Origin: Chloroflexota bacterium
GTDB lineage: Bacteria; Chloroflexota; Anaerolineae; Aggregatilineales; Phototrophicaceae
Assembly (NCBI GenBank): GCA_026706395.1
Contig: JAPOYU010000096.1
Span: 1 to 26,195 of the forward strand
DNA: 26,195 nt
Direction of reading: 5' to 3'
Below, one piece after another: positions 16,527 through 25,403 of this stretch. The position numbers were made by a program, and so were the translations under genes. Under the pieces are notes generated by a model. It searched no databases and was not told the DNA's origin. It saw only the letters and a program-made list of their open reading frames with translations. Numbering within the stretch: the stretch's first letter is position 1; the number at the start of each line of letters is the position of its first letter.

Positions 16527-19500
16527 ATGGAAGTATTTGAATTAACTGGCCAGACGATCAAATCATATGACTTCGGCGACCCGCTGGGCCGGGGGGGTTT
16601 CGCCGAGGTCTATCGCGCGCGTCAGCATGCCGTATTGCGGGAAGTGGCGATCAAAATCTATCTGCCGAAATACGCGAACTCGCCCGAATTCATCCGCCGC
16701 TTCGAAAGCGAAGCGCAAGTGGTCGCTCGCTTGGAACATCCTCATATCGTGCCCCTATACGACTATTGGCGCGAGCCGGACCGCGCTTACATCGTGATGC
16801 GCTATATGCGCGGCGGCAGCCTGCGCGACCTCATGGAACGGGAAGGCATCCTCGGTACTGATGTGACCAGCAAGGTTTTGGAACAGGTAGGTTCCGCCTT
16901 GACCTTCGCTCACCGCAATGGCGTGGTTCACCGCGACATCAAGGCCGATAACATCCTGCTGGATGAGGACGGCAATGCCTACCTCAGCGACTTTGGCATC
17001 GCCAAGGAACTAGGCGGCGAGGCGCTGGACAGCGATGGCTCACTCGTGGGCACGCCGGCCTATCTCGCGCCCGAGCAGATACGCGGCGACGAAGCCGGGC
17101 CACAAAGTGATGTCTACGCTTTTGGCATTATGCTGTACGAGATGCTGTCCGGCAGCCGTCCCTTCGCCGACGAAACCTTGGCCACGCTGGTCTATAAGCA
17201 CCTCAACGAACCCTTGCCCATGATCGATCACGACGCGCTCAACTTGCCGCCGGCATTCAACGCAATCATTCAGCGCGCCACCGCCAAAGACCCGGAAGAA
17301 CGCTACCCAGACGCGATGGCGTTGGTGCGGGAATTCCAGCAGACCCTGCGCCAGGGCGCCGCAACCATGGAGCTTGAGCTGGAAGAGCTGGACTTCGCCG
17401 AGTTTGAACTGCTCGAAACCAAGAATCCCTACAAGGGTCTGCGCGCCTTCCAGCAAGCGGATGCGGCTGATTTCTTCGGGCGCAGCGCCATGATTGAACG
17501 TGTCCTGGCTCGCTTGCAAGAGCCGGTCGTGGAAAACAATTTCCTCGCCGTGATCGGCCCCAGCGGCAGCGGCAAGTCGAGCCTGGTCAAGGCCGGCGTC
17601 CTGCCAGCCCTGCGCGGCGGCGGCATTCCCGGTTCAGAACGCTGGTATTACGCCGAGATGGTGCCGGGCGAGGTCCCGATCGAAGAACTCGCTGCGGCGC
17701 TCCTGAGTGTTTCGTCCTCGCCATTGCCCGGTCTGGAAGACACTTTGCGCGAACATGCCGATGGCTTGTCCGCCGGCGTTGGCGAAGCGCTGCCGACAAA
17801 AGAGAACAAACTGCTGCTGATGGTCGACCAATTTGAGGAGCTGTTTACGCAGGTCGAACAAGAGGCCGACCGGCAGCACTTTCTTGATCTGATCCTGAAC
17901 GCTGTCAATGCCGAGGACAGCCCGGTCATCATCATCGCAACCCTTCGCGCCGATTTCTACGATCGTCCGCTCCTCTACCAGGGCTTCGGCGAACTGATCC
18001 GCTCGCGGACCGAGCTTGTCCTGCCTCTCAACGATGAAGAATTGGCGGAGACGATCAGCGGTCCCGCTTACCGGGTTGGCGCTGTCCTGGAAGAAGGATT
18101 GGTGGAAACGATCATAGACGACGTGCGTGAACAGCCCGGCGCTCTGCCTTTGCTGCAATACGCTTTGACGGAGTTGTTCGAGCGGCGTGAAGGCGCGCTG
18201 CTGACCAATGCCGCTTACAAAGACATCGGCGGCACGCTGGGCGCTTTGGCGAAGCGCGCCGAAGAAGTCTACCGCCGTTTCAATGAGGCGGGGCAGAATA
18301 TGGCGCGACAGACGTTCCTGCGCCTCGTCACCCTTGGCGAAGGCCAAGAAGATACACGCCGCCGCATCTTGCAGTCGGAGCTTTTGACTCTGGGAGATCG
18401 CGAAGTGGTCGAAGAAGTGATCGACCGGTTCGGGCGTTACCGCCTGCTGACTTTTGATCGCGATGAAACGACGCGCAGTTCCACCGTCGAAGTCGCGCAC
18501 GAGGCCCTGATTCGCCGCTGGGAACGGCTGCGCGAATGGCTGACCGAAAGCCGTCAGGACGTTCGCCTCGAACGCGAATTGCTGCACGCCGCCACCGATT
18601 GGGACTACGCCCAACGGGAAAAAAGCTATCTCATGCAGGGTAATCGCCTGCTGTCCTTCGAAGAATGGGCGGAATCCACTACGCTCCGGCTCAATGAGCT
18701 GGAGAAGGAATTCTTGGCGGAAAGCCTCGTCGAACGCGACAAACGCGACGCTGCCGAGCGCGCCCGCCAGGAACGCGAACGCGAGCTCGAGCGGCAGAAG
18801 GCGCGCAACATGCGTATCGCCGCCGGCATCTTCGGCGTGGCCGCTGTCCTCGCCGTCATCTTGAGCCTCTTCGCTTTCGACCAGCGGAATCAAGCCGAAG
18901 AGCAGCGATCAATAGCGGATGAGCAGCGTGTGATCGCCGAGTCGGAACGCGACCGCGCCGATGAACAGCGCGAGATCGCTGTAGAAGCCATGCATGCCGC
19001 CGAGATTAACGAGCGTAAGAATTTGAGCCTGGCTCTCGCCGCAAACGCGCGCACCGCCGCCAGCGAGAACGACCCCGCCCTGGCGCTGCCAGTGGCGATT
19101 GAAGCGCGAAACGTCTTCGAACCGCCGGAAGCCGAAGTGATGCGGATTCTCGGCTCGGCGACTTACGCTCCCGGTCCGCGGTTCCGCTTCGCCCGTTCTT
19201 CGAAATCAACCCTCACAGTCCAGTCCAATTCCACCGGCGCCGTTGGCGCTTTCGCCGGCACGGAAGGCGTCATCCGCCTGGTCAGCACGAGCACTGGTGA
19301 GTTGCTGCGCGAAATCGAAACGGGCAGCCCCGTCACCGGCTTGTCCATCAGCGGCGATGATCAATTGATCGCCGCCAGCCTGGCCGACCAATCCGTCGGC
19401 CTATGGGAGCTTGACAGCGGCGAAGAGCGCTACCGGCTGCAGGGTCATGAAGCGCTGGTTACCGATGTCGAGTTTAGCCCCGACGGGAATACACTGGCAT

Positions 19501-21167
19501 CGTCCAGCGCTGACACGACGGTCCGGCTTTGGGATGTCAATTCGGGTCAACTGTTGCACACGCTGCAAAAGCATATCGACTACGTAATCAAGCTTGACTT
19601 CAACGCTGACGGCACACTGATCGCGAGTTCCTCGTCCGCTATCGGCGTCTCCGAGCGCGATCGCACATCCGAACACAACACCATTCAAGTGTGGAACGTC
19701 GCCACTGGTGAAAACGTCTTGACCATCCCGCCTGACGGCGTCGGTTACATCCGCGATGTCGAGTTCAGCCCGGACGGTTCGACAATTGCCGGCACAACTT
19801 GGAGCGCGGCTCTGGGCGGCACCGCGCGTCTGTATGACAGTGCTACGGGCGAGGAAGTGCTACGGCTCTACGCCCACCGGGATGTCATGCCCGATATCGA
19901 ATTCTCCCCTGACGGCAGTCTGCTGGCGACCGCCTCAAACGACGCCTCGATTAAGATCTGGGATATAGAAAAGGGCGTGCTGGTCACCAGCTTTGTAGGT
20001 TTCGCCGAGCGCGTGCATGACATCGACTTTCTGCCCAGTGGCGAATACATGCTTGTTGGCTTGGGCAATGCCGGCAACTTCCCCGATGGCGGCGATAACC
20101 CGGCTGATGGCGCCGCCTTCCTCTGGGATCTCAAAAATCGCGCCCAGTCGCAAATCTACACCGGTCATACCGACCTGGCGCGCGCGGCGGATATCAGCCC
20201 CGATGGTTCGCTCGTCGCTTCTGGTTCGGGCCCCTTGGCGCTGCCGGCCAATCTCGACGACATGGACGCTACCGCGCGCATATACGATGCCGAGACGGGC
20301 GAGCAGCTTGCAGTCCTACGCGGCCATGCCAACATGGTCGAGACTGTCCGCTTCACGCTCGATGGACAGTACCTGCTCACCGGGAGCAGAGACGGCACGA
20401 TCCGCCGCTGGGACCTCGACACAAATGAAGAAGTCGCCAGCTACGCTATCCCCGATGCCAATGTCAACATGATCGACGTCTTGCCTAATGGCGCGCAGTT
20501 CGTCTCCGCCTCAAGTGACAGCATCATCCGCTTGTGGGACATTGAGTCGGGCGATATCGTCCGCGAATACCTCGGTCACGAGGCTACGGTCAACGGCATA
20601 GACGTCAGCGATGACGGCTCGCTGATGGTGAGCGCCGCCGGCGACTTCGGCGGCAATGACCCCACCATCCGCCTTTGGGATGTGGAGAGCGGCGAACTGC
20701 TTCGTACATTTGAAGGGCATACCTGGCTGACCAACTATGCGGTGATATCGCCCAATAAGGAGTTCATCATCAGCACGTCCTGGGATAAAACCGTCCGCAT
20801 GTGGGACGCTGCAACCGGCGAGGAAATCCGACAATTCGTCGGGCATACCAGTTTCACTTTCGGTATCGACATATCATCCGATAACCAGTTGCTCTTCACC
20901 ACCGCTTCCGATGCGACTGTGCGTATCTGGGATATCCCAAGCGGCGAGGAACTCAACCGCTATTCTGAACATACCGGCTGGATCTTGGAAGCCGTCCTGA
21001 GTCCCGATGACTCATTCCTTGTAACGGCTTCGGAAGACTTGACCCTGCGGCGTTGGCATGTCGCCCGTACCGCTGATGATCTGATCGATTGGGCTCGCGA
21101 AAACCGCCATATTCGTGAACTCAGCTGCGCCGAGCGAGAATCTTACCGCCTGGCTTGCGAGCCCTAA
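16527..21167 (+). CDS. Ser/Thr protein kinase-STAND NTPase-WD40 transmembrane protein
   Basis: A 1546-residue multidomain signalling protein. A Hanks-type kinase occupies residues 14-275: glycine loop GRGGFAEV (21-28), ATP lysine Lys43 in VAIKIY, HRDIKADN with Asp137, DFG at 155-157 and APE at 181-183, so it should be active. KNPYKGLRAFQQADAADFFG (299-318) opens an nSTAND1-type P-loop NTPase with Walker A GPSGSGKSS (344-352) and Walker B LLLMVDQFEEL (429-439). A transmembrane helix lies at 763-785, followed by a Glu/Gln/Arg-rich coiled coil (786-835). About 14 WD40 blades run from 890 to 1515, enough for two seven-bladed propellers. The tail DLIDWARENRHIRELSC is typical of this family in Chloroflexota. 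With one membrane helix the propellers would face outward. ATG 16527 is preferred because GGAGG (16517-16521) lies five bases upstream; the ATG at 16515 overlaps that site. Confidence 0.92.
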   Translation: MEVFELTGQTIKSYDFGDPLGRGGFAEVYRARQHAVLREVAIKIYLPKYANSPEFIRRFESEAQVVARLEHPHIVPLYDYWREPDRAYIVMRYMRGGSLRDLMEREGILGTDVTSKVLEQVGSALTFAHRNGVVHRDIKADNILLDEDGNAYLSDFGIAKELGGEALDSDGSLVGTPAYLAPEQIRGDEAGPQSDVYAFGIMLYEMLSGSRPFADETLATLVYKHLNEPLPMIDHDALNLPPAFNAIIQRATAKDPEERYPDAMALVREFQQTLRQGAATMELELEELDFAEFELLETKNPYKGLRAFQQADAADFFGRSAMIERVLARLQEPVVENNFLAVIGPSGSGKSSLVKAGVLPALRGGGIPGSERWYYAEMVPGEVPIEELAAALLSVSSSPLPGLEDTLREHADGLSAGVGEALPTKENKLLLMVDQFEELFTQVEQEADRQHFLDLILNAVNAEDSPVIIIATLRADFYDRPLLYQGFGELIRSRTELVLPLNDEELAETISGPAYRVGAVLEEGLVETIIDDVREQPGALPLLQYALTELFERREGALLTNAAYKDIGGTLGALAKRAEEVYRRFNEAGQNMARQTFLRLVTLGEGQEDTRRRILQSELLTLGDREVVEEVIDRFGRYRLLTFDRDETTRSSTVEVAHEALIRRWERLREWLTESRQDVRLERELLHAATDWDYAQREKSYLMQGNRLLSFEEWAESTTLRLNELEKEFLAESLVERDKRDAAERARQERERELERQKARNMRIAAGIFGVAAVLAVILSLFAFDQRNQAEEQRSIADEQRVIAESERDRADEQREIAVEAMHAAEINERKNLSLALAANARTAASENDPALALPVAIEARNVFEPPEAEVMRILGSATYAPGPRFRFARSSKSTLTVQSNSTGAVGAFAGTEGVIRLVSTSTGELLREIETGSPVTGLSISGDDQLIAASLADQSVGLWELDSGEERYRLQGHEALVTDVEFSPDGNTLASSSADTTVRLWDVNSGQLLHTLQKHIDYVIKLDFNADGTLIASSSSAIGVSERDRTSEHNTIQVWNVATGENVLTIPPDGVGYIRDVEFSPDGSTIAGTTWSAALGGTARLYDSATGEEVLRLYAHRDVMPDIEFSPDGSLLATASNDASIKIWDIEKGVLVTSFVGFAERVHDIDFLPSGEYMLVGLGNAGNFPDGGDNPADGAAFLWDLKNRAQSQIYTGHTDLARAADISPDGSLVASGSGPLALPANLDDMDATARIYDAETGEQLAVLRGHANMVETVRFTLDGQYLLTGSRDGTIRRWDLDTNEEVASYAIPDANVNMIDVLPNGAQFVSASSDSIIRLWDIESGDIVREYLGHEATVNGIDVSDDGSLMVSAAGDFGGNDPTIRLWDVESGELLRTFEGHTWLTNYAVISPNKEFIISTSWDKTVRMWDAATGEEIRQFVGHTSFTFGIDISSDNQLLFTTASDATVRIWDIPSGEELNRYSEHTGWILEAVLSPDDSFLVTASEDLTLRRWHVARTADDLIDWARENRHIRELSCAERESYRLACEP

Positions 21168-21180
21168 TCGGAAATTCCTC

Positions 21181-21186
21181 TATAAT
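21181..21186 (+). promoter_or_regulatory. -10 box upstream of the amidase
   Basis: A perfect TATAAT starts 14 bp after the kinase stop codon and about 45 bp before the amidase ATG. The nearest -35-like hexamer, TTGCGA at 21155-21160, has a 20-bp spacer and is weak. The amidase therefore probably has its own promoter, with some read-through from the kinase gene possible. Confidence 0.45.
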
Positions 21187-21230
21187 GGTGTTGCGCTGTT
21201 TCCTGGCGCGCCGCGGAGAAAGCCAACACC

Positions 21231-22337
21231 ATGCCCGAGGAAAACGGCAGCGACCACCTGAATAATCCGGAGCCGGAACCTTCGGCTTCAGCTATTTTCG
21301 TCGCCATGATGCGCCAGGCCGCGGCCAGGGCAGTCTCGAAGCCGGCTGCGTCTGCCGAGGGCGGCAACTCGACGACCGGGCGGGCGGGTTCCGCCGACGA
21401 CGAAGAAATCAGCCTCGAGCCAGCTCCCGAAAGCCACGACATTCGGCGTGTACGCCGCCGGCTCATACTGCGCCGTCCCCATCCGTCCAGCATGGCAAGC
21501 GGATTCTTCGGCACCCTGTTCGTTGTCGTATTGAGCACCGCTTTGGTCGCCACATTGTTAATGTTCTTCATCAATCCAGAGTTTGTGAATCCCGTGGTTG
21601 TACAAGGCTTGCAGCTCGACAGCGACCAGCAAATAGTCGGTTCCGCGGCCGCGCAGCCCAGCCCGGCGCGCACACCTCATTGGCTGCGCCGCATCGGTAT
21701 TATCTCGGGCCACCGCGGCAAAGGCGCATTGGGCGGCCGTGATCCCGGCGCGATCTGCCAAGACGAATACGGCAATCCATTCCTCACTGAATACGAAATC
21801 AACTTCGCGGTGGCGACCCGCGTCGTCGCCAGCCTTGAATCACTGAATTATGCCGTCGAACTGCTTGATGAATATGATCCCCGCTTGAACGATTACCGCG
21901 CCGATGCGCTCGTCTCGATTCATGCCAATACCTGTTACGACTTTGGCGAATTGGTCACAGGTTTCATTGTCGCCATATCTGAGGCGCGGCCCGAATTCGG
22001 CGCTGACGCCTTCCTGCGCGAGTGCATTGGCGAGAACTTCGGCGCTCAAGTGCCCCTGCCGCGCAGCCACAACATCACGGAAGACATGACCCAATACCAC
22101 GCCTGGCAAAAGATTCATCCGCTCACGCCCGGGACGATCCTCGAAATGGGTTATATGCTCGCCGATCGAGATGTCCTGACAGATGATCCCGACCTGCTGG
22201 CGCGCGCCATAACCAATGGCATCCTCTGCTTCATCGAAAATGTAGGCAAGCCCCACACTCAATTGCGAGCCGACCAGCGATCCGCCCGCTACGTGATCCC
22301 GCTGCTGGCAACGCCAACGCCCATCTTTCGCAGTTGA
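21231..22337 (+). CDS. Membrane-anchored N-acetylmuramoyl-L-alanine amidase (Amidase_3)
   Basis: A 368-residue zinc amidase that cuts the bond between N-acetylmuramic acid and L-alanine in peptidoglycan. The N-terminal 80 residues are acidic then strongly basic (IRRVRRRLILRR), expected in the cytoplasm. A transmembrane segment follows at 91-113. The catalytic domain starts near residue 154: zinc ligands are His161 in ISGHRG, Glu187 in TEYEIN and His231 in VSIHANTC, and the catalytic glutamate is Glu305 in ILEMGYM. A Cys-containing insertion (GAICQDEYGNPF) sits between the first two ligands. The start follows GGAGAAA. It lies 63 bp after the STAND kinase gene on the same strand; kinase control of cell-wall hydrolysis is an attractive but unproven link, and the cytoplasmic Ser/Thr-bearing tail could be a phosphorylation target. 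Confidence 0.87.
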   Translation: MPEENGSDHLNNPEPEPSASAIFVAMMRQAAARAVSKPAASAEGGNSTTGRAGSADDEEISLEPAPESHDIRRVRRRLILRRPHPSSMASGFFGTLFVVVLSTALVATLLMFFINPEFVNPVVVQGLQLDSDQQIVGSAAAQPSPARTPHWLRRIGIISGHRGKGALGGRDPGAICQDEYGNPFLTEYEINFAVATRVVASLESLNYAVELLDEYDPRLNDYRADALVSIHANTCYDFGELVTGFIVAISEARPEFGADAFLRECIGENFGAQVPLPRSHNITEDMTQYHAWQKIHPLTPGTILEMGYMLADRDVLTDDPDLLARAITNGILCFIENVGKPHTQLRADQRSARYVIPLLATPTPIFRS

Positions 22338-22399
22338 ACTCGATGCCTTGGCAACCATCTTCTGCCCATCAGCGCAGAAATCCCCCCGCCGTTTACAAC

Positions 22400-22428
22400 T
22401 TGGAATCGGCGATCTCAACTGTTATAAT
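22400..22428 (+). promoter_or_regulatory. Promoter of tRNA-Ser
   Basis: TTGGAA at 22400-22405 (four of six -35 positions) and a perfect TATAAT at 22423-22428 are separated by an ideal 17 bp. Transcription is expected near 22435, about 15 bases before the mature tRNA end. Confidence 0.65.
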
Positions 22429-22449
22429 CTAGGCATCAGAATGATCAAT

Positions 22450-22533
22450 GGAGAAGTCGCATAGAGGCCTAGTGCGTCCGCTTGGAAAGCGGATACGGGA
22501 AACCGTACGTGGGTTCGAATCCCACCTTCTCCG
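22450..22533 (+). tRNA. tRNA-Ser (anticodon GGA)
   Basis: The cloverleaf can be drawn by hand. The acceptor stem GGAGAAG (22450-22456) pairs with CTTCTCC (22526-22532) and the discriminator is G22533. The D stem GCA/TGC has three pairs, as usual for serine tRNAs. The anticodon stem TCCGC/GCGGA encloses the loop TTGGAAA with anticodon GGA at 22484-22486. A long variable arm TACGG/CCGTA (class II) follows, then the T arm GTGGG-TTCGAAT-CCCAC. The 3' CCA is not encoded, since CAC follows, so CCA must be added by nucleotidyltransferase. It reads UCC and UCU codons. Confidence 0.96.
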
Positions 22534-22541
22534 CACTTATG

Positions 22542-22563
22542 AGCCCGCCCGGCGGGCTTTTTT
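22542..22563 (+). terminator. Rho-independent terminator after tRNA-Ser
   Basis: AGCCCGC (22542-22548) pairs with GCGGGCT (22552-22558) over a three-base loop and runs directly into six T residues (22558-22563). It isolates the tRNA from the molybdenum enzyme gene that starts at 22590. Confidence 0.85.
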
Positions 22564-22589
22564 CTTAGCGCGGCAACGGGAGTCAGCAT

Positions 22590-25265
22590 ATGATGACCAG
22601 CCAACAGGTCACGCTCCACGTCAACGGCCAGTCGCATCAACTCGACCTTGATCCGGCTGCGCCTTTGCTCTATGCCCTGCGTAACGACCTCGGCCTGAAA
22701 AGCGCCAAATACGGCTGCGGGACCGAACTCTGCGGCGCCTGCAAGGTCCTGGTCGATGGCGTCGCTGTGCCATCCTGCCAACTGTCCGTCGAGCACGTCG
22801 CCGGCTTGGACATCACCACCCTGGAAGGCCTGGCTGACGCCGATCAATTGCACCCTTTGCAAGAGACTTTCCTTGAAGAGCAAGCGGCGCAATGCGGCTT
22901 CTGCACCGCCGGCATGATCATCGCCGCCCAAGGCTTGCTCAATCGCCTTCGCTACCCGACCGATGACGACATCCGCGCCGAGATGGCGAAGAACCTTTGC
23001 CGCTGTGGCGTTTACGATCGCGCCCGCCGTGCCATCAAATTGCGGACGGGCAAGCTTGAAGCGCCGATCTGTCATGTGGTCGAAGGACCACATCTCGTCG
23101 TAGTATCGGCTGCTGATACGTCGTCAGCGTCGCTCGCTGACTTTCCGCAAATCGACGACTGGCTGGAACTTAATCACGACCGCAGCCTCACGTTATTCAG
23201 CGGCAAGGTCGAATTGGGGCAGGGCATTGCGACCGCCCTGGCGCAGATCGCCGCTGAAGAGCTCGACATCGCGCTGGATCGTATTCGCGTCGTCATGGCC
23301 GATACCGAACGCAGCCCTGATGAAGGCGGCACCACCGGCAGTCGCTCCCTCGAGACCAGCGGCATTGCCGTCCGATTCGCTGCCGCGACCGCGCGGGAAC
23401 ATCTCCTCGCCCTTGCCTTCGAGCAACTGGAATCGCTGACGACCGCCCAGGACCTGCTTGTCAAAGACGGTGTCGTCACCGACCCCCTGAGCGGCCGGAG
23501 CGCGGACTACTGGGAACTGCTCGCTGGCAAGCGCTTCAATCGTATGGTTCGTCTTGATGCGTCCTTGAAGTCACCCACAGCCTATAATCTGGTCGGGCAA
23601 GCGGCGAAGCGCATAGATCTCCTGAGCAAGGTCAGCGGTGGCGAAAGCTACGTCCACGACATGTCTCCGCCGGGTATGCTGCACGCCCGCGTCCTCCGAC
23701 CGCCTGGTTATCACGCCCAGCTTCTGAACTTCCGCCGCGAAGAGGTCCTGGCAATGCCCGGAGTGGTTCAGGTCGTTCAAGACGGAGGGTTCATCGCCGT
23801 CGTCGCCGAGCGCGAGGAGCAAGCGATCGCCGCCGTCGAAAGGGCGCGTGCTGCTGCCAGCTGGACAATCACCCGTGACTTGCCGCCGGCAGATGCCATC
23901 TATCGCGACCTTCAAGGTAAGCCGAAGCAGTCCGATCTCATCGTCGATGGCACGGCCGTTGCAGGAGCGATCCCGCAAAGGCAGTCGCCCGAGGCGGCGC
24001 AACTCACTCAGCACGCAACCTATACGCGGCCATTCCAGATGCACGCCTCGCTGGGTCCATCCGCTGCTCTGGCGCTTTGGCAAGACGATCATCTCACGGT
24101 CTGGTCACATAGCCAAGCCGCCTTCACACTCCGCGGGGCCTTGGCGCAAGTGCTGGACCTCGACGAAGCGCGAATCCGCGTCATTCACCGCGAGGGCGCC
24201 GGCTGCTACGGCCATAATGGCGCGGATGATGTCGCCCTCGATGCGGCGCTGGTGGCGCGCGAACTTCCCGGCGTGCCGATTTCGCTCAAATGGTCGCGTT
24301 GGGACGAGCACGCCTGGGAACCCTACGGCTCGGCTATGCTGCTACAGCTTCAAGCGAGTCTGTCAGAGACTGGTGACATTATCGATTGGAATCACGATGT
24401 CTGGAGCTACGCCCATTCGACGCGCCCGGCCGTCGGCTTGGACACATCCGGCCTCCTGGCTGCCTGGCACATCGAAAGGCCTTTCGCTCCACAAGAACCG
24501 CGGCCAATGGGCGGCACGCATTCGGGCGCGCATCGAAATGCCGATCCGCTCTACGATTTCCCACAGAAACGCATTGTCCGTCACGCCGTCGCCGATAGCC
24601 CGCTCCGTGTCTCCGCCTTGCGCAGTCTCGGCGCCTACGCCAACATCTTCGCCATCGAATCCTTCATGGACGAGTTGGCGCTGGCGGCCCAAGCCGACCC
24701 GCTTGATTTCCGCCTGCGTCACCTGCGCGATGAACGGGCTCGCGCTGTCCTCGAAGCAGCCGCTAACAAAGCCGACTGGCGCGCGCGCGACAACGTCAAA
24801 GCGACGGATGAAGGCTGGGGCATGGCGCAGGCGCAATACAAGAACTTGCAGTGCTATTGCGCCATCATCGTCAAACTAAGCGTCGATCGGCAGAGCGGCG
24901 CGATTCACTTGGAGCATGCGGTTATCGCCGCCGACGCCGGCCAGGTCGTCAATCCCGATGGGCTGAGCAACCAACTCGAAGGCGGCTTCGTCCAGGCAGC
25001 GAGCTGGACGCTCTATGAAGCTGTGACCTTTGGCAAGCAGGGCATCACCAGCGTAGACTGGGAGACCTATCCGATCCTGCCCTTCAGCGCCGCGCCAACC
25101 ATCGAGACCGTCATCGTATATCGCCCCGGCTTTCCCTTCCTCGGCGCGGGCGAAGCGGCGCAGAATCCCAGTCCCGCCGCCATCGCCAACGCGATACATG
25201 ACGCGGTCGGCCTGCGCCTGCGCGACATCCCCTTCACGCCGGAGAAGATTCTGGCGGGGCTATGA
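22590..25265 (+). CDS. Fused [2Fe-2S]/molybdopterin hydroxylase (xanthine dehydrogenase/IorAB-like)
   Basis: An 891-residue single-chain molybdenum hydroxylase that adds water-derived oxygen to an N-heterocycle or aldehyde. Residues 1-155 are the small subunit: the plant-type cluster ligands Cys43, Cys48, Cys51 and Cys63 ([10 protein letters not shown]...PSC), and the second cluster ligands Cys102, Cys105, Cys137 and Cys139 (QCGFC...LCRCG). From about 175 the catalytic subunit follows: [20 protein letters not shown], the cofactor loop [12 protein letters not shown], and the active-site glutamate Glu855 in [10 protein letters not shown]. No FAD domain is present, so electrons must leave through another partner, as in isoquinoline 1-oxidoreductase or nicotinate dehydrogenase, whose subunits are normally separate. 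No signal peptide is seen. The start has GGGAG seven bases upstream. The true substrate is unknown; purine use with the distant guanine deaminase is only a guess. Confidence 0.88.
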   Translation: MMTSQQVTLHVNGQSHQLDLDPAAPLLYALRNDLGLKSAKYGCGTELCGACKVLVDGVAVPSCQLSVEHVAGLDITTLEGLADADQLHPLQETFLEEQAAQCGFCTAGMIIAAQGLLNRLRYPTDDDIRAEMAKNLCRCGVYDRARRAIKLRTGKLEAPICHVVEGPHLVVVSAADTSSASLADFPQIDDWLELNHDRSLTLFSGKVELGQGIATALAQIAAEELDIALDRIRVVMADTERSPDEGGTTGSRSLETSGIAVRFAAATAREHLLALAFEQLESLTTAQDLLVKDGVVTDPLSGRSADYWELLAGKRFNRMVRLDASLKSPTAYNLVGQAAKRIDLLSKVSGGESYVHDMSPPGMLHARVLRPPGYHAQLLNFRREEVLAMPGVVQVVQDGGFIAVVAEREEQAIAAVERARAAASWTITRDLPPADAIYRDLQGKPKQSDLIVDGTAVAGAIPQRQSPEAAQLTQHATYTRPFQMHASLGPSAALALWQDDHLTVWSHSQAAFTLRGALAQVLDLDEARIRVIHREGAGCYGHNGADDVALDAALVARELPGVPISLKWSRWDEHAWEPYGSAMLLQLQASLSETGDIIDWNHDVWSYAHSTRPAVGLDTSGLLAAWHIERPFAPQEPRPMGGTHSGAHRNADPLYDFPQKRIVRHAVADSPLRVSALRSLGAYANIFAIESFMDELALAAQADPLDFRLRHLRDERARAVLEAAANKADWRARDNVKATDEGWGMAQAQYKNLQCYCAIIVKLSVDRQSGAIHLEHAVIAADAGQVVNPDGLSNQLEGGFVQAASWTLYEAVTFGKQGITSVDWETYPILPFSAAPTIETVIVYRPGFPFLGAGEAAQNPSPAAIANAIHDAVGLRLRDIPFTPEKILAGL

Positions 25266-25267
25266 CG

Positions 25268-25403
25268 AACCCCCCATCCCCCGGCCCCTTCCCCCATAAA
25301 GAGGGAAGGGGAGCTTAGTGTTAAGTTGTATCCGGATAAAGTCCCTCCCTCATTTTGGGATGCCCGCCATAGAGATGGCGGCAAGGGATTTAGGGTGGGG
25401 GTT
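25268..25403. repeat. 136-bp palindromic C/G-rich intergenic repeat element (MITE-like)
   Basis: The ends are inverted: AACCCCC at 25268-25274 and GGGGGTT at 25397-25403. Inside are two hairpins: CCCCTTCCC/GGGAAGGGG (25285-25293 with 25303-25311) and CCGCCAT/ATGGCGG (25364-25370 with 25375-25381). The composition (AAGGGATTTAGGGTGGGG, GTCCCTCCCTC) recalls dispersed palindromic repeats common between genes of Chloroflexota; this is from general knowledge, not a search. It begins just after the molybdenum enzyme stop (25263-25265), and its right end runs into the stop codon of the convergent fucosidase. The hairpins may also help end transcription, though no T tract follows them. Confidence 0.6.

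Noticed and set aside
17634..18893. 419-codon minus-strand open frame
   Set aside because: It lies entirely opposite the kinase-STAND gene, whose motifs are intact; the translation has no recognisable domain. Long antisense frames are expected in GC-rich coding DNA.
19200..21090. Possible DNA tandem repeat or CRISPR-like array
   Set aside because: The periodicity is protein-level (WD40 blades of about 40 residues) with diverged DNA; no identical repeat units or spacers.
22422..23093. 223-codon minus-strand open frame across tRNA-Ser
   Set aside because: It covers the tRNA, its terminator and the iron-sulfur domain on the other strand; no family features.
23848..24879. 343-codon plus-strand open frame in another frame of the molybdenum enzyme
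   Set aside because: Ser/Arg/Pro-rich shadow; the overlapping frame holds the conserved [12 protein letters not shown] motif.
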